A stretch of 64,000 nucleotides of DNA from Mermis nigrescens (GCA_036768485.1 JAVLUZ010000142.1:12805814-12869813), one strand, 5' to 3'. Positions 22,851 through 35,755 are shown, counted from the first letter of the stretch. Numbers and translations are program-made. Notes: a model not told the origin generated them from the letters alone.

Positions 22851-23115
22851 CACACCTGGGCGTGGGGTTTGGTAGGGTATGCACCCCCCAGAAACCAAAA
22901 TACCCCCCCCCCCAGAAATCAAAATACTCCCCCCAGAATTTAATTTTTGAAAATTTTTTTCGTTTTTTTCGCAATTTTTTGATGCCAATGGATAGTGCTT
23001 GATGAGAAACGCGTCGAAAAATGGTGTTTTTATCGCCATACCACCATTTTTAAGGCCATTTTTCGACCTTCAAAAAAATCTTGCACCCCCCCAGAATTTT
23101 CTTGCTGGCCACGTA
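22851..23115 (+). repeat. Copy of the 'TGGGCGTGGGG' repeat family
   Basis: CACCTGGGCGTGGGGTTTGG opens the copy. It is followed by C-rich 'CCCCCCAGAAATCAAAATAC' units, GATGCCAATGGATAGTGC and GCCATACCACCATTTTTAAG, and closes with TTGCTGGCCACGTATGG. No coding content. Confidence 0.75.
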
Positions 23116-23136
23116 TGGTGACAGGTATAGGATTTG

Positions 23137-23608
23137 CTGACAGGGGAACGGAACCTCAAATTATCCTAATAGAGTCCAAAACTGTGCAAAAATTCCGTCC
23201 ATTATGCTTAAAGTAGCGGTATTTTTGCCGTCTTTTGATAAAACCATTTGTGATCCGGAAAAAAGTTGACATTTTCGAAAATTTTCAAAAAAAAACCTGC
23301 AAAATTAGTGCAAAAGTCGACTCAAAGCGCCAAAAAACACTAAAGAAATCATTGTAAAAAGTAAAAAAATCGTTGTTCTGTACTTAAACTACTCTTCTGA
23401 CGTAAAAATAAGGTCTTTAGAGCGCCAAGAAAGTCAGTACATCGCATTAATAATAACCTAACCGATGCAGAACGCCGAAAAAATGTTTAATAATCAAGAT
23501 AAAAAGTGGCTGAAATCATCAAAAAATAGACATTATCCTGTATTGCGACCAACTATCTTTTGACGGCAGGGGATGGCCGCCCTCGCCCCCCCTAAATCCG
23601 CCCCTGGC
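23137..23608 (-). mobile_element. GGCGGAT-type element
   Basis: On the right it ends CCCCTAAATCCGCCCCTG, the reverse complement of CAGGGGCGGATTTAGGGG. The left end, near GACAGGGGAACGGAACC, is less sure. The interior has 'CGCCAAGAAAGTCAGTA', which recurs at about 30965. Confidence 0.5.
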
Positions 23609-23764
23609 TACAAAAGCATCATTAAACTTTTCAGAAAGCTCTCGAACAACTGAAAAGACTGATTGTCCGCAGATGCAAATGACGAAACTTTTGCCCGATG
23701 AACAAAGATTTTAATGAACTCCGCTAAAAAATTCCATCGTGTTGATTACATATAGGTGGTACCC

Positions 23765-23998
23765 ATAGGTGGGCAGCACGAAAATTCTGGAGGAGTGCAA
23801 GATTTTCAAAGGTCAAGGTCTTAAAAATATTATTACGGCGAAAAAACACCATTTTTCAACGTTTCTCATCGAACATTTCAAAAATTGCATTCTGGGGCGG
23901 AGGTATTTTATTTTTTGGGGGATATTCGACCTTCTGGAGGGATGCATGCCCTCCAACTTACCCCCCCCCTCCCGCACGCCCACGTGTGGTTGGTACCT
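23765..23998 (-). repeat. Inverted copy of the 'TGGGCGTGGGG' repeat family
   Basis: It starts ATAGGTGGGCAGCACGAAAA and ends CGCACGCCCACGTGTGG, the family motifs in reverse order, with the AACGTTTCTCATCGA core between. Confidence 0.7.
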
Positions 23999-23999
23999 C

Positions 24000-25140
24000 C
24001 TACCAATGCAAGCCTATGTACATTGGTCAAAGCCAAGCTGTTTGCTTATTTTGTTTTTAGAAATCGCTTTCTTTCCGGCGAGTTTGACAATCGAAAATGA
24101 TCTTTGCATTAAATTTTCAATTTTTCAATGTTTTTATCACTAAAATTATATAAAAAACAGGGCTATAGGAAAAGTCATGACGAAATCCCATTGTAATTAA
24201 CACATTTACAAATATAAAATTTATTAGTTTTTGGCGAAGTTCAAATATTGTCTCAATAAGCACATTTCCTCATTCACCGAAATGCTTACTTATCGCTCGA
24301 AATATATAATATTTATTATCAATGCAAATATCACTAATAAACATACTAAAAGACATTTCAGATCTGACTATTCTAGAAAAACAACAAATGTGTACGCAGA
24401 GTTTGTAGGCCATAATATCCTCCATTAGATCGTACAGAAGACGAGGCACCTGACTTCAAACTGCAGAAAAAAGTTAACAATTTTATGAATCACAGGCTTT
24501 TGGAGAATTTTCTTATGGGAATATCTCGATAATATAGGTTTCCGCATTTTCGAATCTAGTAAAAATATTGGATATCTCATTTTCGAACAATTACTGACTT
24601 TTTTTACAGACAGATTGCATGATTCTCCCTTTTTCGCATACATTTTAAATTACAGCCTCTCTATCTTAAGCTGTTTTTAAGCAACACCAAATAAAGCTAT
24701 CACACGGTACCTAGAAAAAATACAAACGAATTCAATTTAATGTTTCACCAATACGCGATTCGACTAAATTTGCATACAGTCAACCCCAGTCACGAAACGG
24801 CGCCGATTTCTTAGCCGCTCGCCCATCAACGGTGACAAATATCGCCTAATTCTGTTCTGTGTCCCAAAACACTTTATTTTATCGTCCGAAGTTTGAGGAG
24901 AAAGAATAACAATCGTGCGAGGAGGTATGAAAACGTCGTCGATCATCAAACAATGCGTATGGCGCTGAACCAATACGCGGCTCTGTTCGCCAATATACAA
25001 AACGGGTTTGGGAAGGGCAGTGGCCAGCGAAGAATTCGGCTCCAAAACCTTTTTTTAATTTGCATAAATATATTTTTGAGCATATAAGGTATAGGTACGT
25101 TAGAAATTCAGACAAAACGTGAACCGGGAAGCTTTAGGTT
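24000..25140. other. No supported gene; one candidate frame on the minus strand
   Basis: A minus frame around 24764-25045 (with LPKPVLYIGEQS and LMIDDVFIPP) reads rather protein-like and is GC-richer than its surroundings. No clear acceptor or donor was found and no family was recognised. It may be an exon. Confidence 0.25.
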
Positions 25141-25149
25141 CAGCTAGCA

Positions 25150-25628
25150 CAGACATGCACAGCAAGGGATTTCTGGGGCCACTGGGTTGGTGAAATTTTG
25201 AAGTGCCTTTTTTGGATCCAAAAATGGTGGGTACGCGTCAAAAAGATCGTTTTTCGGCGTTTCTGACGATACCAAGCATAAAAACAAAAAAAATTTCGAA
25301 AAGAAATCAAAAGAGTCGAAGAAAATGAATAAAACAAGATAATGCATGGCTATCACCACACCTGGGCGTGGGGTGGGTTTGGGGTATGCACCCAACCCCC
25401 CCCCTCCCCGAGAAATCAAAATACCCCCCAGAAATCAAAATACCCCCAAAATTCAATTTTTGAAAATTTTTTTCGTTTCTTTTCGCAATTTTTCGATGCC
25501 AATTGATAGTTCTTGATGAGAAACGTCAGAAAAATTGTGTTTTTTACGCCATACCACCATTTTTAAGGCCATTTTTTGACCTTTGAAAAATCTTGCAACT
25601 CCCAGAATTTCCTTGCTGCCACGTATGG
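25150..25628 (+). repeat. Two adjoining dispersed repeats, incl. a 'TGGGCGTGGGG' copy
   Basis: 25190-25240 has the phrase 'AAGTGCC.TTTTTGG' and GGTGGGTACGCGTCAAAAA, found altered at 1860, 25895 and 42495. 25361-25628 is a full copy of the TGGGCGTGGGG family (CCTGGGCGTGGGGTGGG, GATGCCAATTGATAGTTC, GCTGCCACGTATGG). Confidence 0.7.
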
Positions 25629-26456
25629 TTAGCACCCCAGAAAAAGAAAAAGCTTTTCTGAGGAAACTAAGGCACTTGTGGTTCAGAGACAAACAAAAAT
25701 TGAAAAGTCAAAAATACTTTGAATTACGGTCTTTTGCGCTATTTTTTAACATTTTATTTTATAGTATTCGATAAACAAAGTTGAGAAATTATATTTCTAA
25801 TCCTATCAGAAATATTAGTCCTGTCCTTGACTGTTTGCATCGTTAGCAGACCTAAACAGCATGGGAATTCAGAGAAAGAGTGTGTGAAATTTTAAAGTGC
25901 CCCTTTTTGGGTTCAAAAACGATAAATGCGCTTCAAAAGCATCATTTTTCTGAGTTCTAACTATTCCCTCTCTTTCTAGTGCGTAAATATATAAAAATTA
26001 AAAATATCGGGAAAATTCAAATAAATTAAACATTTATGGTCCTTTGATTACATGACTGAATAGAAATTTTGCGAATTTCATATTAATCACGTATCATCGA
26101 CATTTGACTCACCGGCTAAATCAAAAAATATGGAAGAAAATACAGAAAGAAAGTGCAACAACTAAATGCTTTGCAGTTGGTGTGATAGGAAGATTATTAA
26201 AGTAATCCCCTCAGTTCTAAACGGATTGAATTATTTAAAGTTAACTACACGTCATGCTCTTGTTGCCTAAAATTTAAATATCTTCAACTTAATTAGGCAT
26301 CTACTTTATTTTTCGGTGATTTTATTCATTGACATCTAATTGAGAAAATACATTTACTCACTAAACTGTTCTCTTTTAATTTGTTAAAATTCTGACCGAA
26401 TCAGTCGCATAGTCATCCGGACTACGCTTCTAATTGTCAAGAGATTTTCTGGACTA

Positions 26457-27253
26457 AAGGCTCATTCGTACTTCACGCAGGATCGCGTCGCAGGATTATA
26501 AGGCGTGACTTTTTCTAAAAATAGTGCAACTTGCGAAAATCGTTCGAATTGACGTATCGCTTGATCCATTCATACTTCTTGCGAAACATCGCGTGAAAAT
26601 CCGCAAAAATCGACGCCTCGCGTGTTCCATTCATACTTGCTGCGAATTTTCGCAAATTTGGTTTTTCTGCGATGCAACGTGCGATTTTTTCTGCGAATCT
26701 TGCGAAATATCGCACGATTTTTTCGCACATTTTTTATTTGTCCTTTTCTCGACTGACCTCATCACAAATTCAGCGCATTGTCCAGTTAATACGAATAGGT
26801 AAGGTATAGAGCAGTTCGAACATGCATTCGACCTTTGCGCCATTTACATAAAGGCCGACTAGGGCCGTAAATCGTCTAAATTGACATTTCGATTGGAACT
26901 GCGTGTATAAAAAAACGCGGATTCGCATCAATCCCCAATTTTGCGAATTCGCGTCCGTCGTCAATTTGTTGCTAAAAATAGTCATTTTTGACACTTTTCG
27001 CACAAAAGCACGCGATGAAGTATGAATTGCAACGCGAATTATCGCACGATGAAATTTCTGGATTGCGCGATTTATTCTGCCTTGCGATTTTCGCCGGAAG
27101 TATGAATTGAAAAATCGTGTCGCAGAAAATCCTGCGATTCACGCGAACAATTGTTCGCGCGAAAAGTATGAATTGAATTCGCGCGCAAATCTGATCTTGC
27201 GAGCTGCGATTTTCGCAAGTTTGGCGCGATGCGTGGAGTATGAATGAGGTTTA
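26457..27253. mobile_element. ~800-bp MITE with motif-dense TIR arms
   Basis: The left end reads CTCATTCGTACTTCACGC and the right end, reversed, CTCATTCATACTCCACGC. Both arms are filled with ATTCATACT and TGCGAA/TTCGCA units in mirror order: the left half has ATTCATACTTC, the right half AAGTATGAATTG. Copies of TCGCACGAT and GCGCGAAAAGTATGAATTG recur. There is no transposase frame. The target duplication is not certain. Confidence 0.7.
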
Positions 27254-27442
27254 AGGCCATTCAAATTCTTTTAGGGGCCTGAAATTGAGATTGCCTATAC
27301 TTTATCAAATGGAAGACGTTGTTTGAGTTGAAATCGTACCTCTTGAATTGTTGCAAACAGGAACTCTTTGAGCTCACTACTTGATAACCTAAGCTAAACT
27401 TTTTTTGTGCGCTGCTTTAGTGAAAACAGTGATTGAAAGTAG

Positions 27443-30400
27443 TTAAATCATTTCCGACTCTTCACGGCGAAGAAAATACTGAATCACACAAACGACTAAT
27501 GATAATAATGAATTGAAAAAGAATGTGTGTATGTATATATCGTTGAGGGTCCATTCAGAGCTGGACAATGACACCTTAATCCCCATGGAGTGTCGCTATC
27601 AAAAAAAATTAAGCTAAGGACAAGGAAAACTTTATATAAATCGTGGATAAAATTTGAAGAGTGGTCATTATAAGGACGTCTATTTGAATATAAAATTATT
27701 ACGGCGAATTCGGTGCATAAATCTTTGATTAATGAATTTATTGTGGCTATGTTACCAAATGAGCTAGTCGATCCAGTGTAACATTGGCTGCGTTCAACAA
27801 AATTATAGCGCCATGTACATCCATAGCAGCCGAAATGCCCAAAATTAGACGAGAATGGTCGCCAATCACGCAAGCTTAACATTGATATACAGCGAATGAC
27901 TCAGTCTTGTTTGAAAGATTAGTAGAAAATTTTGAACAATGGTGGTTCAATAAAAAAATGAGAAATTCAAAGATCGAATGACATGCTCAAATATATTTAT
28001 TTCGAAATATCCTCTATAGGGCATTACAGAATGACTCATTATGTCGGTACAAAATTAAGCTTGTGATAGCAGATTAGTCATTATAATTAATTGCTACATT
28101 ACATAGTAATTATTTTAGTCTCTACAATCAAAATATTGCATCTGAAACTCAGGCAGCGGTATGGTAACTAGATCGAGATTCAGGTCCCTTTTCTTTCTCC
28201 TTTTTAATGCTATTTGTTTGAAATAAGCAGAAATTCTGTAACTCTAAAGAGCTTTCGAATTCAATGTATTGCGAGAAGAAAATAATAGTTCTGCTATTTT
28301 ATAGTAAAAATGTCCTTCTTTTTCTTCTCTTACATTGAAGTAGCAAGTTGTTTAAGTCTATAATTTACCTGGATGACCGCATGAACTAATCCTGGTTCTT
28401 GAACTTTCTCCGAACCTGAGTTCCGAATTGAATCCCATGAAGAAGTTATCTAAAACGTACACGCTGCTCCAGTAGTCGAGTCGAACCTTAAATATCATCC
28501 TTCCTGGATTCATAACAGGAAATTGGCACTTGCTGCATAAAAACATGAATACTTGCATAATAGATGAATATAGAACTTTTGAACCTCCATACATCTGCAA
28601 CTTTAATACTTCCAAAGTTAAAATTACACATGCTAAATTTCAGAAAATTCGAAGAAAAAATTTTCGGCTGGTTTTAAAATTTAAATTTTTCAAAAAAAAC
28701 GACAAAGAAAGAATATATGAATATCATATATGTATATGTATGTTCACCTGACATCGATCTCCAAAGCTGACTGTGCGATTCCCATACGTTGCGAAATGAG
28801 TATATCTGCCGCTGCTCAATCCGGTGCGTTTCCCCAAATTTAAACGTCCATAAATGCTAAAGTGATACAAAGTTATTTTTACTTCTTACATTGCTACTTT
28901 TTTGTTGAAGAAATGTCTCTATCCTCCACTTTGCTGATTTTTACATTACTAACATGCAAAATTCCAGAACTGGAATAAAGGAAAACTTCTTTACTAGGTC
29001 CTAAGTCAGTTTTTTAATTGGGGATCTGTAGACAAGCATCTTGACAACCATTAACAGTGATAATTTTGAGCGTATCTTGGCATACTGAAGCTGAAGAAGA
29101 AAATTTCACAAAACAATTTAGTTTAGAACTCAAAATACAGAAAATTTAAATTAGGCACGGCGAAGCGTCATGAAAACTTTGAAAGTCGAGCAGTTCTAAA
29201 GACAAAAATTACACAAAAGCAATAAATCCGGTGCGAAGCGCTTGAAAATTTTGAGTTTGTTATCTCAGAAGTGGTTTGTTAAAACTTATTTTGGCAGTTT
29301 TCAAGTACGCTCCATGAATTTTTAGTTTGTTTCTCTGGAGGACCCTTGTAAAAACTATTTATAGTTCCAGAATTTCGGGTGACTGCCAGTCCCCTTCTGT
29401 TTCTGTAAGCCTAAGTGCCTTTTTTATGCCACACAGTATCCTCGAATCAATCTAAGCTGCTACTCAAAAATTTAGATAAAGAAAGTACAAGCATTTTGAG
29501 CCTTTGTACTTTTCATTAGCAGTTTTCACATAATTTTGGACCGGGATGTACTCGTAGAAAAAACCAATGATTTACTGTAAGCTGCTCCAAGTATCAGTGG
29601 CAATGTGTGCTTCGTCGTCCATCAACAGAATAGAATATTCGTTTATCCATAATGTTGATAAGGTTCCTACGGAAATTTTCGACGTCGTAGCTAAGCCGAT
29701 GTATGCGTTAGGCTGCTTGGCAAAATAACCTTCTCCTGGAGCTCCTAAAGTCCATTGCTGTTCAGGAGCGATGTCATTAGTTTTTGTGCCGGTAAATTCT
29801 ATATTAGACTCTACAAGAATCTATAAATAAGAAAAAACACTCCATTTTATTCCCGAAAATTTAAAATTGGCAATATTCCTGACCTTACGCCGCACAGCAT
29901 GACCAATCTGGAAAGTTGACCCAAATCAGCTCCAAAGCTGTTGTCAATACTAAGATAGCGTCAAAATTACGTTTTGTCTACAGTTTCTGTTCAAAATCAA
30001 GCATTTTTGGAGAAAATTTTAGATTATCGTACATTTTTGCTTTTATTTTGCCTCATTTTTCAATCTTGGAGTATATATTCCAAACCACCCCAGGTGCATG
30101 TCTGTGGCTCACTGCAAGGATCCAGACATCCTTCTTTCCCTTATTGAGATACAGACCTATTCTCTAGATGCATGTATATGCCGATCCAAAATTTAAATAG
30201 GATAATGGCTACGTTCGGTTAAAAAATACCGCTTTTTTGCAATTTTCGCCAAAAATATTTTTTGCTTATAGAATAATTGAGTGGCGAATCCAGAATTTTT
30301 GCAAGGAATAGTGCCCCTCCCAATGGACATGTGGGATTTAGGTGGGTCTGCTGGACTTACAACATCCACCGCAGACCCTGAAAATGAAATTTCGGACGTT

Positions 30401-31438
30401 TTTTCTCGCGATGTTTACCCAAGACCTGCTAGAATTTGAATGTCATATGAACGACGGTACATTTTTTTACCAAAACTGACATAAACAGACAGAAAAATAA
30501 TCGTTGTCAATTCAGAGTCCAGTGTCTTATTTGAAGGAACAAAATGGATTTTTTCACCAAAACTGACATAAACAGACAGAAAAATAATCGTTGTCGATTC
30601 AGAGTCCAATGTCTTATTTGAAGGAAAATCGAATCTTCACGTCTAAAGACTTTTTACTATGCTTTTGAAGCATTAACACGAATAAAGCGCTTATACGTGC
30701 ATGGTTCAAAGTTCATCAAGTATCATTACGCTAAAAAGAATCGCGAAGTATCGCAAAAATTAGAAGACTAAAACTGAAGGATGGCTGAAACTAAAATAAG
30801 CAAAATTTTTGCTGATTCCATTCCATTTAAGCGATTGGATAAGTGGGTGGAAATTTTATAATTTTTCTACAAAATGGATAAACAGTAAAATCACTATAAT
30901 TTTATCTCTAAATCTTTGTAAGAGTAACACGGTTTTTGTCGCGTGCAAAGAAACACTAACCTAGCCGCCAAGAAAGTCAGTATTATATTACTAAATAGTA
31001 GAACTTAAAAATTATGCTTAAAGATATGCCTAAATTGACTGAAAAATAGAAATGTCCATTCCCTAAGTAGCAGATTATGTGAGCCAATAGAGGAAGCAGC
31101 GTCCCTTGAATTCACCCTTATGCAAAAATGTTCAGTTTACTGATCTGAAGACCAGTTCCTCCCTAAGTAGTTTAGAGGTGTTCTAAAGTAAGAATCAGTC
31201 TAATCGGCCAGAGTATTATTCCGAAAAAAACAAATAAAATTCGACTGCTGCCTGCCCGCATGCTCCCAAAAAAGTGCACTTGGTAAAAGAAAGAAATTTT
31301 CCATTTTAATTGACTAATTTTTTGGTCAAGTAATCTTGCATGATAAATATGATGTAGTTATTTACATCGATTTCTTACCTTTGTCGTTAAGAATATCCAT
31401 GCGTAATACGTAGTGACGAAAACATAGCAACGATGCAT
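27443..31438 (-). CDS. Unrecognised 246-aa membrane-anchored protein, five exons, intact
   Basis: Coding exons in order on the minus strand: 31438-31379, 29820-29576, 28532-28369, 27874-27756, 27595-27443. Every donor is GT (GTAAGA, GTAAAT, GTAAAT, GTAACA) and every acceptor AG. Phases 0, 2, 1 and 0 join exactly to 741 nt ending in TAA. Residues 1-20 (MHRCYVFVTTYYAWIFLTTK) look like a signal peptide. The middle is mixed, with LGAPGEGYFAKQ, LDYWSSVYVLDNFFMG and an NVT sequon. The last exon has a hydrophobic segment (FFFNSLLSLVVCVIQYFL) and a short charged tail RREESEMI, so a lumenal or extracellular domain with a C-terminal anchor is likely. An in-frame ATG at 31480 would add 14 residues; the inner Met is chosen because it starts the signal peptide. 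I do not recognise the family. Confidence 0.8.
29840..31370. other. First intron of the five-exon gene, with small repeats
   Basis: A ~120-bp tandem duplication occurs at 30455-30625 (ACTGACATAAACAGACAGAA twice, TCAGAGTCCA twice). A GGCGAATCC fragment at 30285 resembles the GGCGGAT family. No separate gene is seen. Confidence 0.5.
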
Positions 31439-31499
31439 AGTCGATGTAATCGTTGCATCTCCGAACACCTCACTGAACATTATCCTATTCCCTGGCCGG

Positions 31500-33500
31500 C
31501 CTGTCACGCCTTTCACTGAACCATATTATGCAAATATTGGTTTTTCTAGGCGTAAAATTTTCTGCACGATGCCCTAAAAACGCACATGATGATAAGATAA
31601 GTTTTAAAATGCTTGTAAAACGGACCTACGCGATTTTCTGCAAAATGAAAAATACAGACTAAGCTAAATTTTGTCCGAATTCGCGGCAGACGAACTTGTT
31701 TTAAGAAAATTTCCGGCCGTTAAAATAAATACGGCTTACAGTATTTCTTGAGGTAGGTTTAGGTATCGCTTATATTGCCATAATAGGTAGATACACACCT
31801 ATATGAACAAAATGCAAAATGATGGACCAAAAATGCAACGTAAACAATTTTGCGTAAGCTCGTGACGGCGGGTATACTATAAAATTAAAATTTAATATAG
31901 AATTTTTATGTTGTACTTGATCGCCTTGTCTAGTCATACAGAAGTACAGGTAGGCACTTACTCGTTTGAACTAATGTAATAACAGAAAGTCATCAATATG
32001 AAAAAATAAATAAATAAAGAAATGAATAAATAAATATAAAAGGTAAATAAATTAGGAAAAATAAATGTGTGAGGGGAAAAATGAAATTTGTAAAAAGACA
32101 ATGGCATTGTTATACAGTCATTTCCATTCGAGCTTAGTAGGTACCTATGTATCTCATGGAAAGATAGATATTTAAATTTAATATTCCATGATAACGTACA
32201 GCTCGTGAAGGCACATTAAAACAGCGGTTCAACCATAGGTGGGCAGCGACCAAATTACGTGGGTCTGGGTGGGGTAAAACTGGCAAAAATCTCAAAAACA
32301 TACCAAAAATTTAATTCTGGGGGTATATCAAAATTTTTGGGGGTCTATAGGATTCTGGGTATTACAACCCCCAGTCCACGTGCGGGCTCAATTCCTCTCC
32401 AGACGCAGATTCAGGTCAGGAACCTTTTGCTTCCATTTACACTAGAAGGGTGCGAAAATATGAGAACAACTTATAGCGACGCAGGATCAAAACTGTTTCG
32501 TTACCTAAGTGCCTGTAGTCTCCACATGTTTTCTATTGCAATAGATTAAGCAGGTAATAGTAAGTATGTATGAACCGTATTTTTTCGCTTATGCTTAACT
32601 TTTGTTTTTACGTTATTTCTATCATTTACTTATTTGTTTGTTCATTATTATTGTTTAACACTCGGAACCTTACCGTCATGTTCAACTATTTAGCACTCAG
32701 AACCTTACCGTCATGTTCAAGCCGCCTCTCAGAATGTACATATCCCTCTACCACCAGACAGAATAGATTTGTCTTTTTCCATCTGAATACGACATTTAAT
32801 ATGAGCCACTGCAGATAAGAATCAAACAATTCGTTTCAATGACATTCCTCAGATTTCAAACAAACTTCACACATAAGTTTACAAATATGAGTTATTAACC
32901 TAACGTTGAAAATTTTTGCGTGTTGTCGTCTTACTGTAGATATGTGACTGCATGAAGATTACAGTAAGCTAATAATGACAACGGGGCATGTCCTCAGAAA
33001 AATTCTTTTTCCTTCGTCAATTCTTAACCGATTCGATCAATTCTTTTTTAGGCAGGTTATTTCTGCACCTAGGAAAGCATTGCATATGACGGCTTAGCTA
33101 TGTTTAATTGCTTTACGCATAGTTATCCGACAAGTCGAACTGCTTTTGTTTATGCATAAATTTGCAAAATAGTATTCTATTTTCCATCTTTGTTTACATC
33201 ATTCGAAACGAAATTAAATTTTTAATCAGCTGATAACGTTTGTAAGATGGCCGGCCAAAAGCCATGATGCTATGGGCAATTAAACACTAATACCCCCGTA
33301 TTTTACAAAATTTTCCCTTTATTCTGGAGGTAGAACGTTAAAACCGTCAGAAATATGCATTAAGCACGTTTAAGGTTAGGCGTTTTTAGCAGACGAGCCT
33401 AAATTCGCTGCTTAGAGTTTAACAGAGCCGGTGTTATTATTATTATTTATTATTTGACTGTTTAAAACCTCATAAAGACTGCATAAATGACTAGACAGTA
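31500..33500. other. Intergenic, repeats only
   Basis: It holds an imperfect AAAT microsatellite at 31990-32046 and a copy of the GGTGGGCAGC family at 32235-32390 (TAGGTGGGCAGCGACCAAAT ... CCAGTCCACGTGCGG). A TTAACGTTCTACCTCC-like stretch at 33320-33420 recurs inverted at about 59450-59560. No credible coding frame was seen. Confidence 0.45.
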
Positions 33501-33510
33501 TTTCTCATAG

Positions 33511-33724
33511 CAGCGGCGGATCCAGGATTTTCCAAAGGGGGGCCGGTACCCCTAAGGGGGGGGCGGAACCCTGACTTGGGCGGAACCCTGACTTGGGCGG
33601 AAAAATTAGCCGTTTTATTCCGAAAATCGCTAAAAAATCACTCAAAAATCCTCAATTTTGCGCACTATTTCGGGCCAATAGGGGGGGGGGCGACCGTCCC
33701 CCACCCCCTCTAAATCCGCCCCTG
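33511..33724 (-). mobile_element. hAT-type MITE, GGCGGAT family
   Basis: It begins CAGCGGCGGATCCAGGATTT and ends TAAATCCGCCCCTG, in reverse order to the 6423 copy. The flanks TCTCATAG and CCTCATAG are an 8-bp duplication with one mismatch. An internal 17-bp unit CCCTGACTTGGGCGGAA is doubled. Confidence 0.85.
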
Positions 33725-34687
33725 CCTCATAGATAGGTATGCAGGCTACTTACTGTCAGAATCAAATATGTACATAATTGTGCTGCTGACATGCTTATAA
33801 TGCCTGATGTTTTCTTTAAAAATTTCCAAAAATAAAAAATAAGCAGAAAATGTGCTATAGCAGCAAAACAAGGCTTTTCATCTTCTTCACATCTGGCTCT
33901 TTAGCACCAATTGTTGCGAAAAAATTAAAAAATAGGAAAATATATTTTTTTCTCTTTAAAGAAATCATCAAAGCAAGCAGTTGAGCACGAAACTCAAGCA
34001 ACATTTGGAAAAATTTTTTAAGAGATTGTGTACAGTAAAACCCTACCGAGACCTGATCTATGCAGGGAACGCATCACACGAAGCTCACGACCTTTGAAAA
34101 ATTCAAAGATTGTCTACAATGAAACCCTGCCGAGACCCATTCGTAGGAAAAGCAACACATCTGAAGCCATCAATACAGAAGTTGTTGTTCAAAAACAATA
34201 ATTGTTGAATTTTGCGTATAACCTCTTTAAACTCACTTTTCATGGTAACTTTGCTGTATAAGTCTAAGTATTGCATTGCAAGTCATACAAAAAGTACCAT
34301 TTCTTCATCATTTACTTCAATTTTCAACGTTTTCATTTGATCTTATTAATTTTACAGTTTGGCCGGCTGAGGAGTCAACTTCATAGCCACTCTAGGGGTT
34401 CAGTCAAAGACTTGTTTGAGCCAAAATGACCTATAAAACGGCATAACGACTGTTTTCGGTTTATTTCAATCAATTATAAAGAAAATGTTTGAGTTGTACG
34501 CATCCTTTTTTGGCCTTTACTGCGATATTTTTCTAAAAACTTTCCACGTTTTCTTTGAGTCTTACATGGCGTACGGAAATGAATTTTTGGCATGTTTGTT
34601 TGCGATATTTGCAACTTGTTCTCAAGCCAAACCTCCAGAACTCAGTTGCTGCTCATGGTCAAGACTAGATCCCATACTCAAGTTGCA

Positions 34688-34849
34688 AGTCTGTTTCACA
34701 CATGTTCAGTCATAAATTTTAGAACTATCACCGACAATAAGCCGACAGATTGCGATTATTGCATTGATCTGATATATAATTATCGTGACCCTCGGCTTAC
34801 TGTCGATGAAAATTCTTAAAATTTACGCGCGAAGATATTTGAAACAGAC
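34688..34849 (+). mobile_element. AGTCTGTTTCA-type MITE
   Basis: AAGTCTGTTTCACACATG at the left pairs with GAAACAGAC at the right. The centre has the palindromic pair GCCGACAGATTGCGATTAT and CCTCGGCTTACTGTCG. Five relatives lie within 25 kb (35246, 38635, 41532, 42188, 58144). Confidence 0.75.
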
Positions 34850-34900
34850 AAGCTCGCATAACCTCTGTCTGCTGCACTTTAGTTTTATTGCTGTTGTCAG

Positions 34901-35093
34901 CAGTGGCGGATCTAGGATTTTCCTAAGGGGGGGGGGTACCTCTAAGGGGGCGGAACCCTGACTTGGGCGGAAAAATTAGCCGTTTTAACCCGAAAATCGC
35001 TAAAAATCGCTCAAAAATGCTTAATTTTGCGTACTATTTTGGGCCAATTGGGGGGGGGCGGCCGAGGCCACCGCCCCCATAAATCCGCCCCTG
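34901..35093 (-). mobile_element. hAT-type MITE, GGCGGAT family
   Basis: It begins CAGTGGCGGATCTAGG and ends ATAAATCCGCCCCTG. A perfect 8-bp duplication GTTGTCAG lies at 34893-34900 and 35094-35101. The interior matches 33511-33724. Confidence 0.88.
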
Positions 35094-35245
35094 GTTGTCA
35101 GCAGTTTGAATCAGAACGAATCGGACTGATGGTGCAAAAAATAAAACATTTATGTACATACATACCTACATCGATGCAGTGATCACGATTAATAGCAGGT
35201 TTTGACGTCATTTTGGCCACAAAAGCTCGAAATCCTCCCTCTATC

Positions 35246-35395
35246 TACAGTCTGTTCCACACAGTCCGACAATAAGCCAACAGATTGTAATTATAGCATA
35301 GATTTGATACCTAAATAATTATCGTAATCCGTCAACTTACTTTCGAAAAAATTCTCAAAATTTATGCCCAAACTTATGTGAAACAGACTATAGGC
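35246..35395 (-). mobile_element. AGTCTGTTTCA-type MITE, left end shortened
   Basis: It runs from CAGTCTGTTCCACACAG to ATGTGAAACAGACTATAG. The inner left arm is missing about 25 bases against the 58144 copy, but the GACAATAAGCCAACAGATTG core is kept. Confidence 0.7.
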
Positions 35396-35755
35396 CGACG
35401 TGCACGGGGGAGTTTAGGGGTCAAGAACCCTAGGAAAATGGGGAAACTTCCCGGGAAAATGAGGTTATAGGAAGGCTAAAAGTGAATGAAAATCGAAAAT
35501 TTTCAAAAGTGTTTCAAATTGACCATAAACTCTGGAATAACGTAGTTTTAACGTTATTTTAGCGCTTATACCCGTCTTGGAGGTCATTTTGGCTCAAGAA
35601 ATCTCAATGTTTTGATTCTTTTGAAAAATGAGCTTGTTAAGCGAGAGTTGTAAACCAAGAGAAAAACTTAAAGTTTAAACATACCATTAAATTATGAAGA
35701 GAATTATAAAATATTTTAAACTAGAAGAAAATGAAAAAGGTGGGATTTCAGTAAA

